Notes under the pieces: model-generated | The model's database searches: none | Seen by the model: only the letters and a program-made list of their open reading frames with translations | What the model was told of the DNA's origin: nothing | DNA from: CAVVAL01 sp963742725 | Lineage (GTDB): Bacteria > Actinomycetota > Actinomycetes > Mycobacteriales > Cryptosporangiaceae | Length of the DNA stretch: 64,000 nt | Direction of reading: 5' to 3' | Assembly: GCA_963742725.1 (NCBI GenBank) | Contig: CAVUMX010000003.1 | Location: 186,001 to 250,000, forward strand | Shown: one piece after another, positions 1-7,983 of the stretch | Numbering within the stretch: the first letter of the stretch is position 1 | Layout of the letters: each line of letters begins with the position of its first letter | Position numbers and translations under genes: made by a program

Positions 1-73
1 CGGCGCTGGCGGCGCGCAACCCTTCGGCGTACAGACGGGCGGTCGACACGGGCGCCAGCATGGTCGTGCTCAT
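1..73 (-). CDS. N-terminal fragment of a gene cut by the window edge (possible SAM-dependent methyltransferase)
   Basis: Only the first 24 codons lie in the window, reading MSTTMLAPVSTARLYAEG and onward. The ATG overlaps the TGA of the preceding DUF2064 gene in a TCAT/ATGA arrangement, so the two are probably co-transcribed and translationally coupled. In other actinomycetes the order GT2, DUF2064 protein, methyltransferase is common. That family often begins with a short leader followed by a Y-A-E-x-L-R stretch like the one seen here. The methyltransferase assignment therefore rests on gene context and a weak N-terminal resemblance; the catalytic part is outside the window. Confidence 0.4.
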   Translation of the reverse strand, partial: MSTTMLAPVSTARLYAEGLRAASA

Positions 74-705
74 CGGGCCACCGCGACGGGCTGGAGCCTG
101 GCCAGAGCAGCGGCGAAGCGGGACCCGGGCGCCTGCCCGGCGACGGCGAGGGCGTCCGCGATCGTGTCGACGTCACGCAGCGCGGGCAGTTGGGCGACCT
201 CCAGGCCGCGGGCGGTCAGGGCGTCGAGCGTCCGGGCGCCGGTCTCGGCCGTCGACATGGGAACGTCCCGCAGGGCTTCGGCGTGGCGCGGGTCGCGCAG
301 GCCGAGGCCCCACCAGCCGCCGTCGAGCGCCGGTCCGAGGACGGCGTCAGCGGTGTCGAGAAGGGACAGCGCACGGGCGAGCAGCCCGACGGACAGCTGC
401 GGAGTGTCCATACCGATGAGGAAGGCGCCGCCGGCCGCCGCGTCGGCGAACGCGTTGGCCAGCCGCTCGGCCAACCCGTCACCCCGCTGGGCGACGACGT
501 CGAACCCGGTCGGCTTCGCGACGGCGGCACCGGCAAGCACCAGGACCCGGCGGGCGGCGGGTGTGGCTCGGACCACGGCGAGGGTGTCGGCGAGCGACGC
601 GGCCGCGAGCTGAGCTGCCTGCTGCGGTGTGCAGGGCGGGCAGAGCCGCGTCTTCACCTGGCCCGGTACCGGCGCCTTGGCGATCACCAGCAGGCGACCG
701 GTCAT
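70..705 (-). CDS. DUF2064 / TIGR04282-type glycosyltransferase-like protein
   Basis: A 211-residue protein of the DUF2064 family (TIGR04282), which has a nucleotidyltransferase/GT-A-like fold. The N-terminal motif VIAKAPVPGQVKTRL is the family signature for binding a nucleotide phosphate, and the acidic IGMDTPQL segment near residue 100 is the counterpart of the metal-binding motif. Length is normal. The gene overlaps the upstream GT2 gene by 4 bp and the downstream partial gene by 4 bp, forming a tight minus-strand operon. The family is associated with sugar or arsenosugar transfer, but the substrate cannot be inferred here. Confidence 0.85.
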   Translation of the reverse strand: MTGRLLVIAKAPVPGQVKTRLCPPCTPQQAAQLAAASLADTLAVVRATPAARRVLVLAGAAVAKPTGFDVVAQRGDGLAERLANAFADAAAGGAFLIGMDTPQLSVGLLARALSLLDTADAVLGPALDGGWWGLGLRDPRHAEALRDVPMSTAETGARTLDALTARGLEVAQLPALRDVDTIADALAVAGQAPGSRFAAALARLQPVAVAR

Positions 706-1364
706 CGGGCCAGCACCCGGCTCATGTCCCGGACCGTGCGCAGCGTCCCCGCCGCTGTCCCGGTGACCTTCGATGTGCTGCCGGGTGTGCGTGGGGCGTA
801 GGCGACGTCGACCTCGGCGATGCGCCAGCCGGCGTCGGCGGCGGCCGTGACCATTTCCAGGGGGTAGCCGAAGCGGCGGTCCCGCAGGTCGAGGTCAACG
901 AGCCCGGCGCGGCGCGCCGCACGCATCGGCCCCAGATCCCGCAGCGGGACGCCGGTGCGCTTTCGAAGCCGCCGGGCGAGCACCGCGTTGGCGATTCGGG
1001 CGTGCGGTGGCCAGGCGTGGCTGGCGGTCGGGCGGCGCCGGCCGAGCACCAGATCCGCGTCATCGGCCAGGACGGGCTCGGCCACGAGTGGGAGCTGGCG
1101 CGGGTCGCAGGAGCCGTCCGCGTCGAGGAAGCACACGATGTCGGCCGTGGCCGAGAGCAGGCCCGCGTGGGCGGCGGCCCCGAATCCTCGCTGCGGCACG
1201 TCGACCACCACGGCGCCGTGTGCCCGCGCGATGTCGGCCGAGCCGTCCCGGGATCCGTTGTCCGCCACGATCGGCCGGTATCCCGGCGGCATCGCCGCCA
1301 GCAATGCGGGCAGCGACAGCGCCTCGTCGAGGCAGGGCAGCACGACGTCCACGGGTTCGTTCAT
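702..1364 (-). CDS. Glycosyltransferase family 2
   Basis: A 220-residue soluble GT2 (GT-A fold). The N-terminus VDVVLPCLDEALSLPALL is the nucleotide-sugar binding strand, followed by VADNGSRDGS and the metal-binding FLDADGS (DXD-type) near residue 95. It has no trans-membrane anchor, so it probably acts at the cytoplasmic face, as dolichol-phosphate-mannose-synthase-like members do. It is the first gene of the minus-strand operon and is divergent from the membrane protein at 1466, with about 100 bp of shared promoter space. Acceptor and sugar are unknown. Confidence 0.85.
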   Translation of the reverse strand: MNEPVDVVLPCLDEALSLPALLAAMPPGYRPIVADNGSRDGSADIARAHGAVVVDVPQRGFGAAAHAGLLSATADIVCFLDADGSCDPRQLPLVAEPVLADDADLVLGRRRPTASHAWPPHARIANAVLARRLRKRTGVPLRDLGPMRAARRAGLVDLDLRDRRFGYPLEMVTAAADAGWRIAEVDVAYAPRTPGSTSKVTGTAAGTLRTVRDMSRVLAR

Positions 1365-1465
1365 GCCGTGAACGTAAGTCCGGCGGCGCGGCGAAGGTCG
1401 AACGAAAGCCTTACGGTCCGCGAACGGAGCGGTACCCGCGCGGCGGGCGGTCCTACGTTCGGAAC

Positions 1466-2797
1466 ATGACCACGACGCTGCGACCTTCCATAGTGCTCGG
1501 ACGCACCGGGATCGTGGCGGCGTCGGCGGGCGCCGTCCTCGTGGCCGCGTGCGCCGCGTGGGGGCACTGGCTGGAGGCGCACGGCGTCCGGCTGCACCTG
1601 TCCGGCGCCCAGCCGATCACCGGCCGCGCCGATCCGCTGCCGCCCGACCCGGTTTCGGTGGCGGCCTGCGTCCTCGTCGCGGCGTTGCTGCTCTGGTGGG
1701 TGCCGCGGGCGGCCGAGGCGTTGCCGTGGCGCCGCGCGCTGCTCGCCTCGGGCGCCGTCGCGGCGGTCTGGGCGATGGCGCTCGCCGCGACGCTCGGGCC
1801 GGGAGCGCTCGCCGAACCGCTCACCACCCGCTGGGAGTACCTGACCGACGTCGACCAGGTCGGCACGATCGGCTCATTCCTGGCGAGCTTCACCGACCAC
1901 GTCCTGCACGCGCCGGGCGAGTTCCAGTGGACGACCCACGTCGCCGGACACCCGCCAGGGGCCTTGCTGGCGTTCGTCGGCCTCGACCGGCTCGGCCTCG
2001 ACGGCGCCGGCTGGGCGGCGGCCGTGTGCATCGCCGCGGGCGCCTCGGCGGTACCGGCCGTCCTCATGACCGTGCGCCTGCTCGGCGACGAACCTCTCGC
2101 GCGGCGCGCGCTGCCGTTCGTCGCCCTCGCACCGGCCGCACTCTGGATCGCGACCTCCGCCGACGCCCTGTTCCTGGGCGTCACGGCGTGGGGGATCGCG
2201 GCGCTGGCCCACGCCGCCGCCCGCCGCGACCGGACCGGCGACCTGCTCGCGCTGAGCGGCGGCCTGCTGCTGGGCGCGGGGCTGCTCCTGTCCTACGGCC
2301 TGGTCCTGGCCGGGCTGATCGCCGTCGCGGGGGTCGCGGTGCAGCGACGGGTGCGGCCGCTCGTCGTCGGGGGAGCGGCCGTCGCCGCCGTGCTGGCAGC
2401 CTTCGCCGGCAGCGGATTCTGGTGGTTCGACGGACTGCGGGTCGCCGCCGACCGTGTCCGCGAGGGACCGGCGTGGATCGACCGCCCGCTCACCTACTTC
2501 GCACTCGCCAACCTCGCCGCGGTCGTCGTGGCGGTCGGGCCGGCCACCGTGGCGGGCTCCCCGCACGCTCGCGCGCTGGGCCGTGCGCTGGTGCTCCCCG
2601 GTGCGGCGTCGGCGGCGATCCTCCTCGCCATCGCGTCCGGCCTGTCGAAGGGCGAGGTGGAGCGCATCTACCTGCCGTTCATGGCGTGGCTCCTCCCGCT
2701 GGGGGCCCTTCTTCCCGCGGCTCACCGCCACGCGTGGCTCGCCGTGCAGCTTGGGGTCGCGATCGCCGTCCAGCTGCTGTGGCAGCCCCGCTGGTGA
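1466..2797 (+). CDS. Polytopic membrane protein, possibly a GT-C-type glycosyltransferase
   Basis: A 443-residue protein with about ten hydrophobic segments. An in-frame extension upstream exists, but ATG 1466 begins the first membrane segment and sits in the divergent promoter gap, so it is the better start. A periplasmic-type loop contains WTTHVAGHPPGALL, resembling the H-P-P-G loops of GT-C mannosyltransferase-like membrane proteins, and a D-D/D-Q acidic patch lies just before it. It converges on the epimerase gene with a 3-bp gap. Co-location with GT2, DUF2064 and epimerase genes supports a role in assembling a cell-surface glycan or glycolipid; the exact activity is inferred. Confidence 0.65.
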   Translation: MTTTLRPSIVLGRTGIVAASAGAVLVAACAAWGHWLEAHGVRLHLSGAQPITGRADPLPPDPVSVAACVLVAALLLWWVPRAAEALPWRRALLASGAVAAVWAMALAATLGPGALAEPLTTRWEYLTDVDQVGTIGSFLASFTDHVLHAPGEFQWTTHVAGHPPGALLAFVGLDRLGLDGAGWAAAVCIAAGASAVPAVLMTVRLLGDEPLARRALPFVALAPAALWIATSADALFLGVTAWGIAALAHAAARRDRTGDLLALSGGLLLGAGLLLSYGLVLAGLIAVAGVAVQRRVRPLVVGGAAVAAVLAAFAGSGFWWFDGLRVAADRVREGPAWIDRPLTYFALANLAAVVVAVGPATVAGSPHARALGRALVLPGAASAAILLAIASGLSKGEVERIYLPFMAWLLPLGALLPAAHRHAWLAVQLGVAIAVQLLWQPRW

Positions 2798-2800
2798 GGC

Positions 2801-3847
2801 TCAGCCGCGCAAGGGAGCGGTCGCGAACTCCTTCATCCCGTCGGCGAAGGGGACCGAGGCGGCGAACCCCAACTCGCGGCGCGCCCGCTCCGGCGCGGCC
2901 ACGACGTGCCGTACATCGCCGAGGCGGTACTCCCCGGTGACCACCGGTGCAGGCCCGCCGAACGCCTCCGCCAGCGCCGCGGCCATCTCACCGACGGTGC
3001 GTGGCTCTCCGGAGGAGATGTTGTAGGCACGGAACGAGACGCCCTGCTCGGTGGCTGCCAGCGCGGCCCGGTTCGCCGCCGCCACGTCCCGGACGTGGAC
3101 GAAGTCGCGCCGCTGGCCGCCGTCCTCGAACACCCGGGGCGCCTCGCCGCGCTCCAGCGCGGACCGGAAGATCGACGCCACCCCCGCGTACGGGGTGTCG
3201 CGCGGCATCCGGGGCCCGTACACGTTGTGGTACCGCAACGCCGCCACGCTCGCCCCGGTGACACGCGCCCACGCGGACGCCAGGTGTTCCTGCGCGACCT
3301 TCGTCGCCGCGTACACGTTCCGGGGGTCCAGCCGCGCGTCCTCATCCACGGTGGATGAATCCAGGCCAGCGCCGCATCGCGGACACCGAGGCTCGAACCG
3401 CGCCGCCGCGAGGTCCGCCGCCGATCGAGGCCCGGGCACGACAGGCCCGTGCTCCGCGCACCCGTACGCGCCTTCGCCGTACACGACCATCGAACTGGCC
3501 AGCACGAGGCGGCCGATCGACGCCCGCGACATCGCGGCCAGCAGGACCGCAGTGCCCAGGTCGTTGGCCCCGACATACGCGGGCAGGTCCTGGACGTCCA
3601 CCCCGAGGCCGACCATCGCCGCCTGGTGCAGCACGGCGTCCACCCCGGACAGCGCGCGGGTGACAGCGTCCGTGTCGCGCACATCGGCCACGACCAGCTC
3701 GGCACCATCGGGCACGCACCCCTGGCCCGACGGATGCACCGCCGGCAACAACGCGTCCAGCACCCGCACCTCGACACCGGTCGCCGTCAACGCCTCCACG
3801 ATGTGCGAACCAATGAAGCCCGCGCCGCCCGTCACCAGAACCCTCAT
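2801..3847 (-). CDS. NAD-dependent epimerase/dehydratase (extended SDR)
   Basis: A 348-residue extended short-chain dehydrogenase. The start MRVLVTGGAGFIGSHIVEAL gives the Rossmann motif GGxGFxGxH at the extreme N-terminus, so ATG 3847 is preferred over in-frame codons further upstream. The catalytic Y-x-x-x-K appears as YAATK near residue 166, with the HNVYGPRMP segment typical of nucleotide-sugar epimerases and dehydratases. An unusual insert with CPRCGAGL lies before the catalytic tyrosine. This looks like a C-x-x-C pair but has no second pair visible. Substrate probably a nucleotide sugar; its neighbours are glycosyltransferases. Confidence 0.85.
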   Translation of the reverse strand: MRVLVTGGAGFIGSHIVEALTATGVEVRVLDALLPAVHPSGQGCVPDGAELVVADVRDTDAVTRALSGVDAVLHQAAMVGLGVDVQDLPAYVGANDLGTAVLLAAMSRASIGRLVLASSMVVYGEGAYGCAEHGPVVPGPRSAADLAAARFEPRCPRCGAGLDSSTVDEDARLDPRNVYAATKVAQEHLASAWARVTGASVAALRYHNVYGPRMPRDTPYAGVASIFRSALERGEAPRVFEDGGQRRDFVHVRDVAAANRAALAATEQGVSFRAYNISSGEPRTVGEMAAALAEAFGGPAPVVTGEYRLGDVRHVVAAPERARRELGFAASVPFADGMKEFATAPLRG

Positions 3848-3998
3848 GCCACAGCACGCTACGACGCCCGACGTCTCGTGGCGCCACCTACGGCGCACCC
3901 GTCAGACAACCGTAAGAATGCCTCTCCGTACCGCAGCCGATCGCCGGATCGAGCGCCACATTTTCTCACGCTATTCTTAATTCGTGATGCGAGCGCAT

Positions 3999-4016
3999 TT
4001 GTCGCAACCCCGACAA
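3999..4016. promoter_or_regulatory. Inverted repeat in the AT-richer haloperoxidase upstream region
   Basis: The intergenic stretch 3848-4138 is clearly poorer in G+C than its surroundings and holds no gene that I can support. Within it TTGTCG and CGACAA form a perfect 6-bp inverted repeat separated by six bases. Its position between a divergent epimerase and the haloperoxidase gene fits an operator or a small leader hairpin. No confident -10/-35 pair could be assigned. Confidence 0.3.
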
Positions 4017-4138
4017 TAGTCGGTCCGCATTGGTGAACAGCTTGCGCGGCCTCATTAGTTTGGAAACCGCGGCGCGGGCGCGTCGCATTTCGGCGGCCGG
4101 TTTCCAGGCCGGCCCATTCACGCACGGGGGTGCGTTCG

Positions 4139-5638
4139 ATGAGTGATCGACGTAGGCAAGCGCGGGATCTACGGGTGGCGGCGGCCGAGTCCGCGCTGCA
4201 CCGACCGGAGCCCGACCAGCTCAGCAACGGTGAGGAGACTGATTACCCGTACGTTGCGAACTACGGCAAGGGATTGCCGCACGACGACGCCGGCGAGGTG
4301 GAGCCCGAGGCATACCGCGCGCTGCTGCGGGCACTCGCCACCCGCCGCACGGAGGACTTCGAGCGGCTGCCGCTCGGTGTGAAGAGCGGGCGGCGGCTGA
4401 CGAACCCGCAGGCGGGGCTCGCATTCGACCTGGAAGGGCCGGACGGTCAGTCGCTGGCGATGCCGCCGGCCCCGCGAATCGACAGCGCGGAGAACTCGGC
4501 GGAGATGGTGGAGCTGTATTGGATGGCGCTCGCCCGTGACGTCCATTTCAGCGGCTTTCACTGCGACCCGATCGTGGCCGACGCGGTGGCCGAACTAAGC
4601 GGCCTGCCGGCTTTCCGCGGCCCGCGAAATGGTGGCGAGGTCACGCCCGAGACGCTGTTCCGCGGGTTCACCGCCGGTGATCTTCGCGGCCCGCATGTCT
4701 CGCAGTTCCTCGTCCGCGACATCCAGTACGGCACCCTGCTCATCTCGCAGCGTCAGGACACCGTGGCGGAGAGCCGGGACTACCTGGTCGACTTCAACGA
4801 TTGGCTCGGCGTACAGCGTGGCCAGCAGCGGCCCGCCGCGCCGCGAGGGAGGCGCCGGTACGTGCAGACCCCGCGCGACCTGGCGCACTACGTCCACTTC
4901 GATGCGCTCTACGAGGCGTACCTCAACGCCGCGCTGATCCTGCTGAACCTCGGCGCGCCGGTCGACGCCGGCAACCCGTACGCGCACTCGCGCAACCAGG
5001 ACGGGTTCGGCACGTACGGGGGACCACACATCCTGAGCCTGGTCACCGAGGTGGCGACCAGGGCACTGAAGGCCGTCTGGTACCAGAAGTGGTTCGTCCA
5101 CCGACGGCTGCGGCCCGAAGCGTTCGGCGGGCGGATCGAGGCGCACCTGAGCGGGCGTCGCGACTACCCGATGATCGATCCGGGAGTGCTCGACTCCGCG
5201 GCGCTCAAGTCGACGCAGGAGCGCTGGAACACCTCACTGCTGCCGCAGGCGTTCCCGGAGGGCTCGCCCACCCACCCGGCGTATGGCGCCGGGCACGCCA
5301 CCGTCGCGGGGGCGTGCGTGACGATTCTCAAGGCATGGTTCGACGAGTCCTTCGTGCTCCCGAAGCCCGTCGTTCCGGACGGGAGCGGCACGAAACTGGT
5401 GCCGTACGACGGGCCGGACGCCGCTGCGCTCACGGTTGGCGGCGAGCTGGACAAGCTCGCCGCCAATATCGCGCTCGGCCGCAGCATGGGCGGGGTGCAC
5501 TGGCGCAGCGACTACACCGAGTCGGTGAAACTCGGCGAGGCCGTCGCGATCGGGATCCTCCGCGAGCAGAAGCGGACCACCAACGAGGACGCCACGTTCA
5601 CGCTCCGCCGCTTCGACGGCACCACCCAGCTCATCTGA
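4139..5638 (+). CDS. Vanadium-dependent haloperoxidase (PAP2-superfamily)
   Basis: A 499-residue cofactor-containing haloperoxidase of the vanadium chloroperoxidase type, which oxidises halides with hydrogen peroxide. The vanadate-binding elements are present in order: KWFVHRRLRPE (Lys/Arg), SPTHPAYGAGHATVAGAC (His of the S/A-G-H box) and GRSMGGVHWRSDYTES (Arg and axial His). ATG 4139 is chosen because GGGG lies about 8 bases upstream; a GTG nine bases earlier overlaps that site. There is no signal peptide. A strong hairpin terminator follows, so the gene is monocistronic. Relatives act on terpenoid substrates in some actinomycetes, but this gene lies more than 30 kb from the terpene blocks, so its substrate is unknown. 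Confidence 0.88.
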   Translation: MSDRRRQARDLRVAAAESALHRPEPDQLSNGEETDYPYVANYGKGLPHDDAGEVEPEAYRALLRALATRRTEDFERLPLGVKSGRRLTNPQAGLAFDLEGPDGQSLAMPPAPRIDSAENSAEMVELYWMALARDVHFSGFHCDPIVADAVAELSGLPAFRGPRNGGEVTPETLFRGFTAGDLRGPHVSQFLVRDIQYGTLLISQRQDTVAESRDYLVDFNDWLGVQRGQQRPAAPRGRRRYVQTPRDLAHYVHFDALYEAYLNAALILLNLGAPVDAGNPYAHSRNQDGFGTYGGPHILSLVTEVATRALKAVWYQKWFVHRRLRPEAFGGRIEAHLSGRRDYPMIDPGVLDSAALKSTQERWNTSLLPQAFPEGSPTHPAYGAGHATVAGACVTILKAWFDESFVLPKPVVPDGSGTKLVPYDGPDAAALTVGGELDKLAANIALGRSMGGVHWRSDYTESVKLGEAVAIGILREQKRTTNEDATFTLRRFDGTTQLI

Positions 5639-5645
5639 GCCGTAC

Positions 5646-5679
5646 GCGGGGCCTGCCGCTACCCGGCGGCAGGCCCCGC
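5646..5679 (+). terminator. Intrinsic-type hairpin terminator after the haloperoxidase
   Basis: A perfect 13-bp GC-rich stem (5646-5658 pairing with 5667-5679) with an 8-base loop begins eight bases after the stop codon at 5638. There is no T-tract, which is usual for terminators in this phylum. Confidence 0.75.
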
Positions 5680-5712
5680 CCAGCCAGTGGCTGCCGGCGC
5701 TCAGACGTGCCG

Positions 5713-5838
5713 CTACAGGATCAGTTCGAGCGCGAGTACGGCGAGGAGGACGGCGAGGATCCAGCGTGCGGCGGTGATGATTCGTGGATCGATGTCGTCG
5801 TCGCGCCGGTCGGGGGTCGGGTCTGCGGCGTTGCCCAT
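5713..5838 (-). CDS. Small single-span membrane protein (41 aa)
   Basis: A 41-codon reading frame: an N-terminal polar segment rich in Asp/Arg (PDRRDDDIDPRI) followed by one hydrophobic helix, WILAVLLAVLALELIL, at the C-terminus. The frame stays open well upstream, but only the part from ATG 5838 looks protein-like. No clear Shine-Dalgarno sequence precedes it. It is divergent from the CBS-domain gene. Tail-anchored mini-proteins of this kind are common beside transporters; no family was recognised. Confidence 0.4.
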   Translation of the reverse strand: MGNAADPTPDRRDDDIDPRIITAARWILAVLLAVLALELIL

Positions 5839-5932
5839 GGGTTGATGGTCCGCTCGTGGAGTGATTTCGGCTACCCCGCTCTCGTGTTGGCGCGTATGCG
5901 GCGGCCGGTGTGGGTAGGTTGGTGTCCGGTGT

Positions 5933-5951
5933 GCCGGGAAGTCTGGTCGGC
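5933..5951 (+). promoter_or_regulatory. Shared 19-bp leader motif, copy 1 (upstream of the CBS/ArsB-NhaD operon)
   Basis: GCCGGGAAGTCTGGTCGGC lies about 40 bases before the CBS gene start. The identical 19 bases occur at 8480-8498 ahead of the other antiporter operon, each preceded by GGTG(T/C). The outer GCC/GGC can pair. Conservation at two ion-transport operons but not in the coding sequence suggests a cis-regulatory RNA or an operator. I cannot assign it to a known riboswitch class. Confidence 0.55.
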
Positions 5952-5989
5952 GTTGGGTTCGTCGATGTCCAGACAGGGGTGGTGCTGGT

Positions 5990-6433
5990 ATGCGTGCGCG
6001 GGAGTTGGCGTCGGAGTTCCCGACGGTGGGGTTGGATACCGACGCGCTGGAGGCGGCGCGGTTGCTGGCGGACCGTGATCTGCCCGGGCTGATCGTGGTG
6101 GACGACAACGGTCTGCCGGACACGATCCTTCCGGGCACGCAGGTGCTGCGGTTCGCGGTGCCGCGCTATGTGCAGGATGATCCGAAGCTGGCGGCGGTGG
6201 TCGATGAGGGCAGCGCGGACGCGTTCTGCCAGGTGCTGGCCGGTACGCCGGTGCGTGAGCTGCTGCCGCGTAAGGCGCACGAGCTGCCGGTGGTCGACGG
6301 TGGTGACACGGTGCTGGAGATCGCGGCGTTGATGGCGCGGACCCGAACGCCGGTGGTCGCCGTGGTCGAGGACGGACAGTTGCTGGGCGCTGTCACGTTG
6401 GACGCGCTGCTGGACCGGATGCTGCCCCGGTGA
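5990..6433 (+). CDS. CBS-domain protein
   Basis: A 147-residue soluble protein with two CBS modules: residues about 5-60 (ELASEFPTVGLDTDALEAA, then LPGLIVVDDNGLP) and about 85-147 (VRELLPRKAHELPVVDGG, ending VVEDGQLLGAVTLDALLDRM). CBS pairs bind adenine nucleotides and usually gate or regulate a partner. The downstream ArsB/NhaD permease starts 73 bp later on the same strand, so it may be the regulatory subunit of that transporter. ATG 5990 has a weak purine-rich site (AGGGGTGG) upstream. Confidence 0.8.
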   Translation: MRARELASEFPTVGLDTDALEAARLLADRDLPGLIVVDDNGLPDTILPGTQVLRFAVPRYVQDDPKLAAVVDEGSADAFCQVLAGTPVRELLPRKAHELPVVDGGDTVLEIAALMARTRTPVVAVVEDGQLLGAVTLDALLDRMLPR

Positions 6434-6506
6434 GGGAGCGGAGCGAGCGAACCAATGGGCACAGTCGCCCCGCTCGCGGGGCCGCCGAGCGTAGCGAGGT
6501 GCTCCC

Positions 6507-7817
6507 GTGAGCGGCTGGCTCCCGTGGGCGGCGATCGCCGTCTTCACGGTCGCGTATGTGCTGATCGCGACCGAGCGGATCCACCGGGTCGCCGCGGCGT
6601 TGGGCGGTGCCGGGGTGATGCTGGCGTTGGGGATCACCGACGCGGAGGCGGCGTTCTTCTCCGAAGAGTCCGGTGTGGACTGGAACGTGGTGTTCCTGCT
6701 GCTCGGCATGATGGTGATCGTCGGGGTGCTGCGGCAGACCGGGATCTTCGAGTACCTGGCGATCTGGGCGGTGAAACGGGCCCGGGGGCGGCCGTTTCGG
6801 GTGATGGTGATCCTGGTACTGATCACCGCCGTGGCGTCGGCGCTGCTGGACAACGTCACCACGGTGCTGCTGGTCGCGCCGGTCACGTTGCTGGTGTGCG
6901 AGCGGCTCGGTGTGCCGGTGGTGCCGTTCCTGATCGCTGAGGCGTTGGCGTCGAACATCGGCGGCACGGCGACACTGGTGGGGGACCCGCCGAACATCAT
7001 CATCGCCAGCCGCGGCGGCCTGTCCTTCAACGACTTCCTGATCTACCTCGCACCGCTGGTCGTGGGCCTGTTGGTGGTGTTCGTCGGGCTGTGCCGGATC
7101 CTGTTCCGCAAGGCGTTCACCTTCCGGCCCGAACGCGTGGACGCGGTGATGGGCCTGTCCGAGCGGGAGGCGATCACCGATCCGCGGCTGCTGATCAAGT
7201 CGTTGGTGGTGCTGACCGCGGTCATGGTCGCGTTCGTGCTGCACACCGTGCTGCACCTGGAGCCGTCGGTCGTGGCGCTGCTCGGCGCGGGCGTGCTGCT
7301 GGCGATCTCGCGGCTGCCGGTCAGTGACGCCCTGGCCGAGGTGGAATGGCCCACCCTGGCATTTTTCATGGGCCTGTTCGTGATGGTCGGCGGCCTGGTC
7401 CACACCGGCGTCATCGAAACCCTGTCGCGGGCCGCCGCCGACGCGACCGAAGGCCGGCTACTGCTCACCTCCATGGTGCTGCTGTGGGCCTCCGCGGTGC
7501 TGTCGGCGATCGTGGACAACATCCCGTATGTGGCGACGATGAGCCCGATCGTGGCCGACCTCGTCGAAGCAGCGCAGGGCGGCAGCGCCGGTACCGACCC
7601 GAACGTGCTGTGGTGGTCCCTCGCGCTCGGTGCCGACCTGGGCGGCAACGCCACCGCCGTCGGGGCGTCAGCGAACGTGGTGATCCTCGGCATCGCCGAA
7701 CGCAACCGGCACAAGATCACGTTCTGGGAGTTCACCAAATACGGCCTCGTCGTCGCCGTCATCACCGTCGCGCTGTCGGTGCCCTACCTGTACCTGCGCT
7801 TCTTCGCGTTCACCTAG
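6507..7817 (+). CDS. ArsB/NhaD family permease (SLC13-like ion transporter)
   Basis: A 436-residue integral membrane protein of the ion-transporter superfamily that includes ArsB, NhaD and the P-protein. About eleven hydrophobic helices are visible in two repeated halves. Conserved re-entrant segments are LLDNVTTVLLVAPVT with ASNIGGTATLVGDPPN in the first half and IVDNIPYVATMSP with GADLGGNATAVGASANV in the second. Substrate could be Na+, arsenite or a dicarboxylate; the neighbouring antiporters favour a cation. The GTG start at 6507 follows a 73-bp gap that contains a small hairpin (CCCCGC/GCGGGG, 6468-6481) and a GAGCGAGCGAAC-type intergenic repeat. Its TAG stop lies inside the end of the inverted-repeat element. 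Confidence 0.82.
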   Translation: MSGWLPWAAIAVFTVAYVLIATERIHRVAAALGGAGVMLALGITDAEAAFFSEESGVDWNVVFLLLGMMVIVGVLRQTGIFEYLAIWAVKRARGRPFRVMVILVLITAVASALLDNVTTVLLVAPVTLLVCERLGVPVVPFLIAEALASNIGGTATLVGDPPNIIIASRGGLSFNDFLIYLAPLVVGLLVVFVGLCRILFRKAFTFRPERVDAVMGLSEREAITDPRLLIKSLVVLTAVMVAFVLHTVLHLEPSVVALLGAGVLLAISRLPVSDALAEVEWPTLAFFMGLFVMVGGLVHTGVIETLSRAAADATEGRLLLTSMVLLWASAVLSAIVDNIPYVATMSPIVADLVEAAQGGSAGTDPNVLWWSLALGADLGGNATAVGASANVVILGIAERNRHKITFWEFTKYGLVVAVITVALSVPYLYLRFFAFT

Positions 7818-7983
7818 GGTCTGTTTCGAAGTCCCTGGTCAAGCGAGGCGTGTTCCAGGCGGCGATCCGGCAAGGCGGAGGTTCGTCCGGATACGTTTCT
7901 TGTATCCGGGCGGAGCGACAACGCCGCCGGGCGTCGTCTGGGGCGCGGCGCAGCCGGCAGAGGGACTTCGAAACAGACCCTAG
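7814..7983. mobile_element. MITE-like inverted-repeat element, about 165 bp
   Basis: Positions 7814-7836 and 7961-7983 are perfect 23-bp inverted repeats. The outermost CTAG on each side could be the target duplication, leaving termini beginning GGTCTGTTTCGAAG; alternatively the duplication is TA and the termini begin GGG. No transposase is encoded. Inside is a second hairpin, CCGGATAC/GTATCCGG (7887-7894 with 7902-7909, 7-base loop), extendable with G-U pairs. YTAR/TA targets and GG-starting ends are features of IS5-family elements, so a related transposase may move it. It separates two convergent genes and both their stop codons lie in its ends. Confidence 0.75.

Noticed and set aside
5933..5951. 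Cobalamin riboswitch, because GGGAAGTC-type wording resembles part of that class
   Set aside because: The rest of the B12 riboswitch, including the GCCACTG box, is missing in both copies, and the leaders are far too short.
6434..6506. GAGCGAGCGAAC-type sequence and small hairpin between the CBS and ArsB/NhaD genes as an attenuator
   Set aside because: Such GAGCG-rich intergenic repeats are widespread in actinomycetes and the stem is only 6 bp; no leader peptide or T-tract is present.
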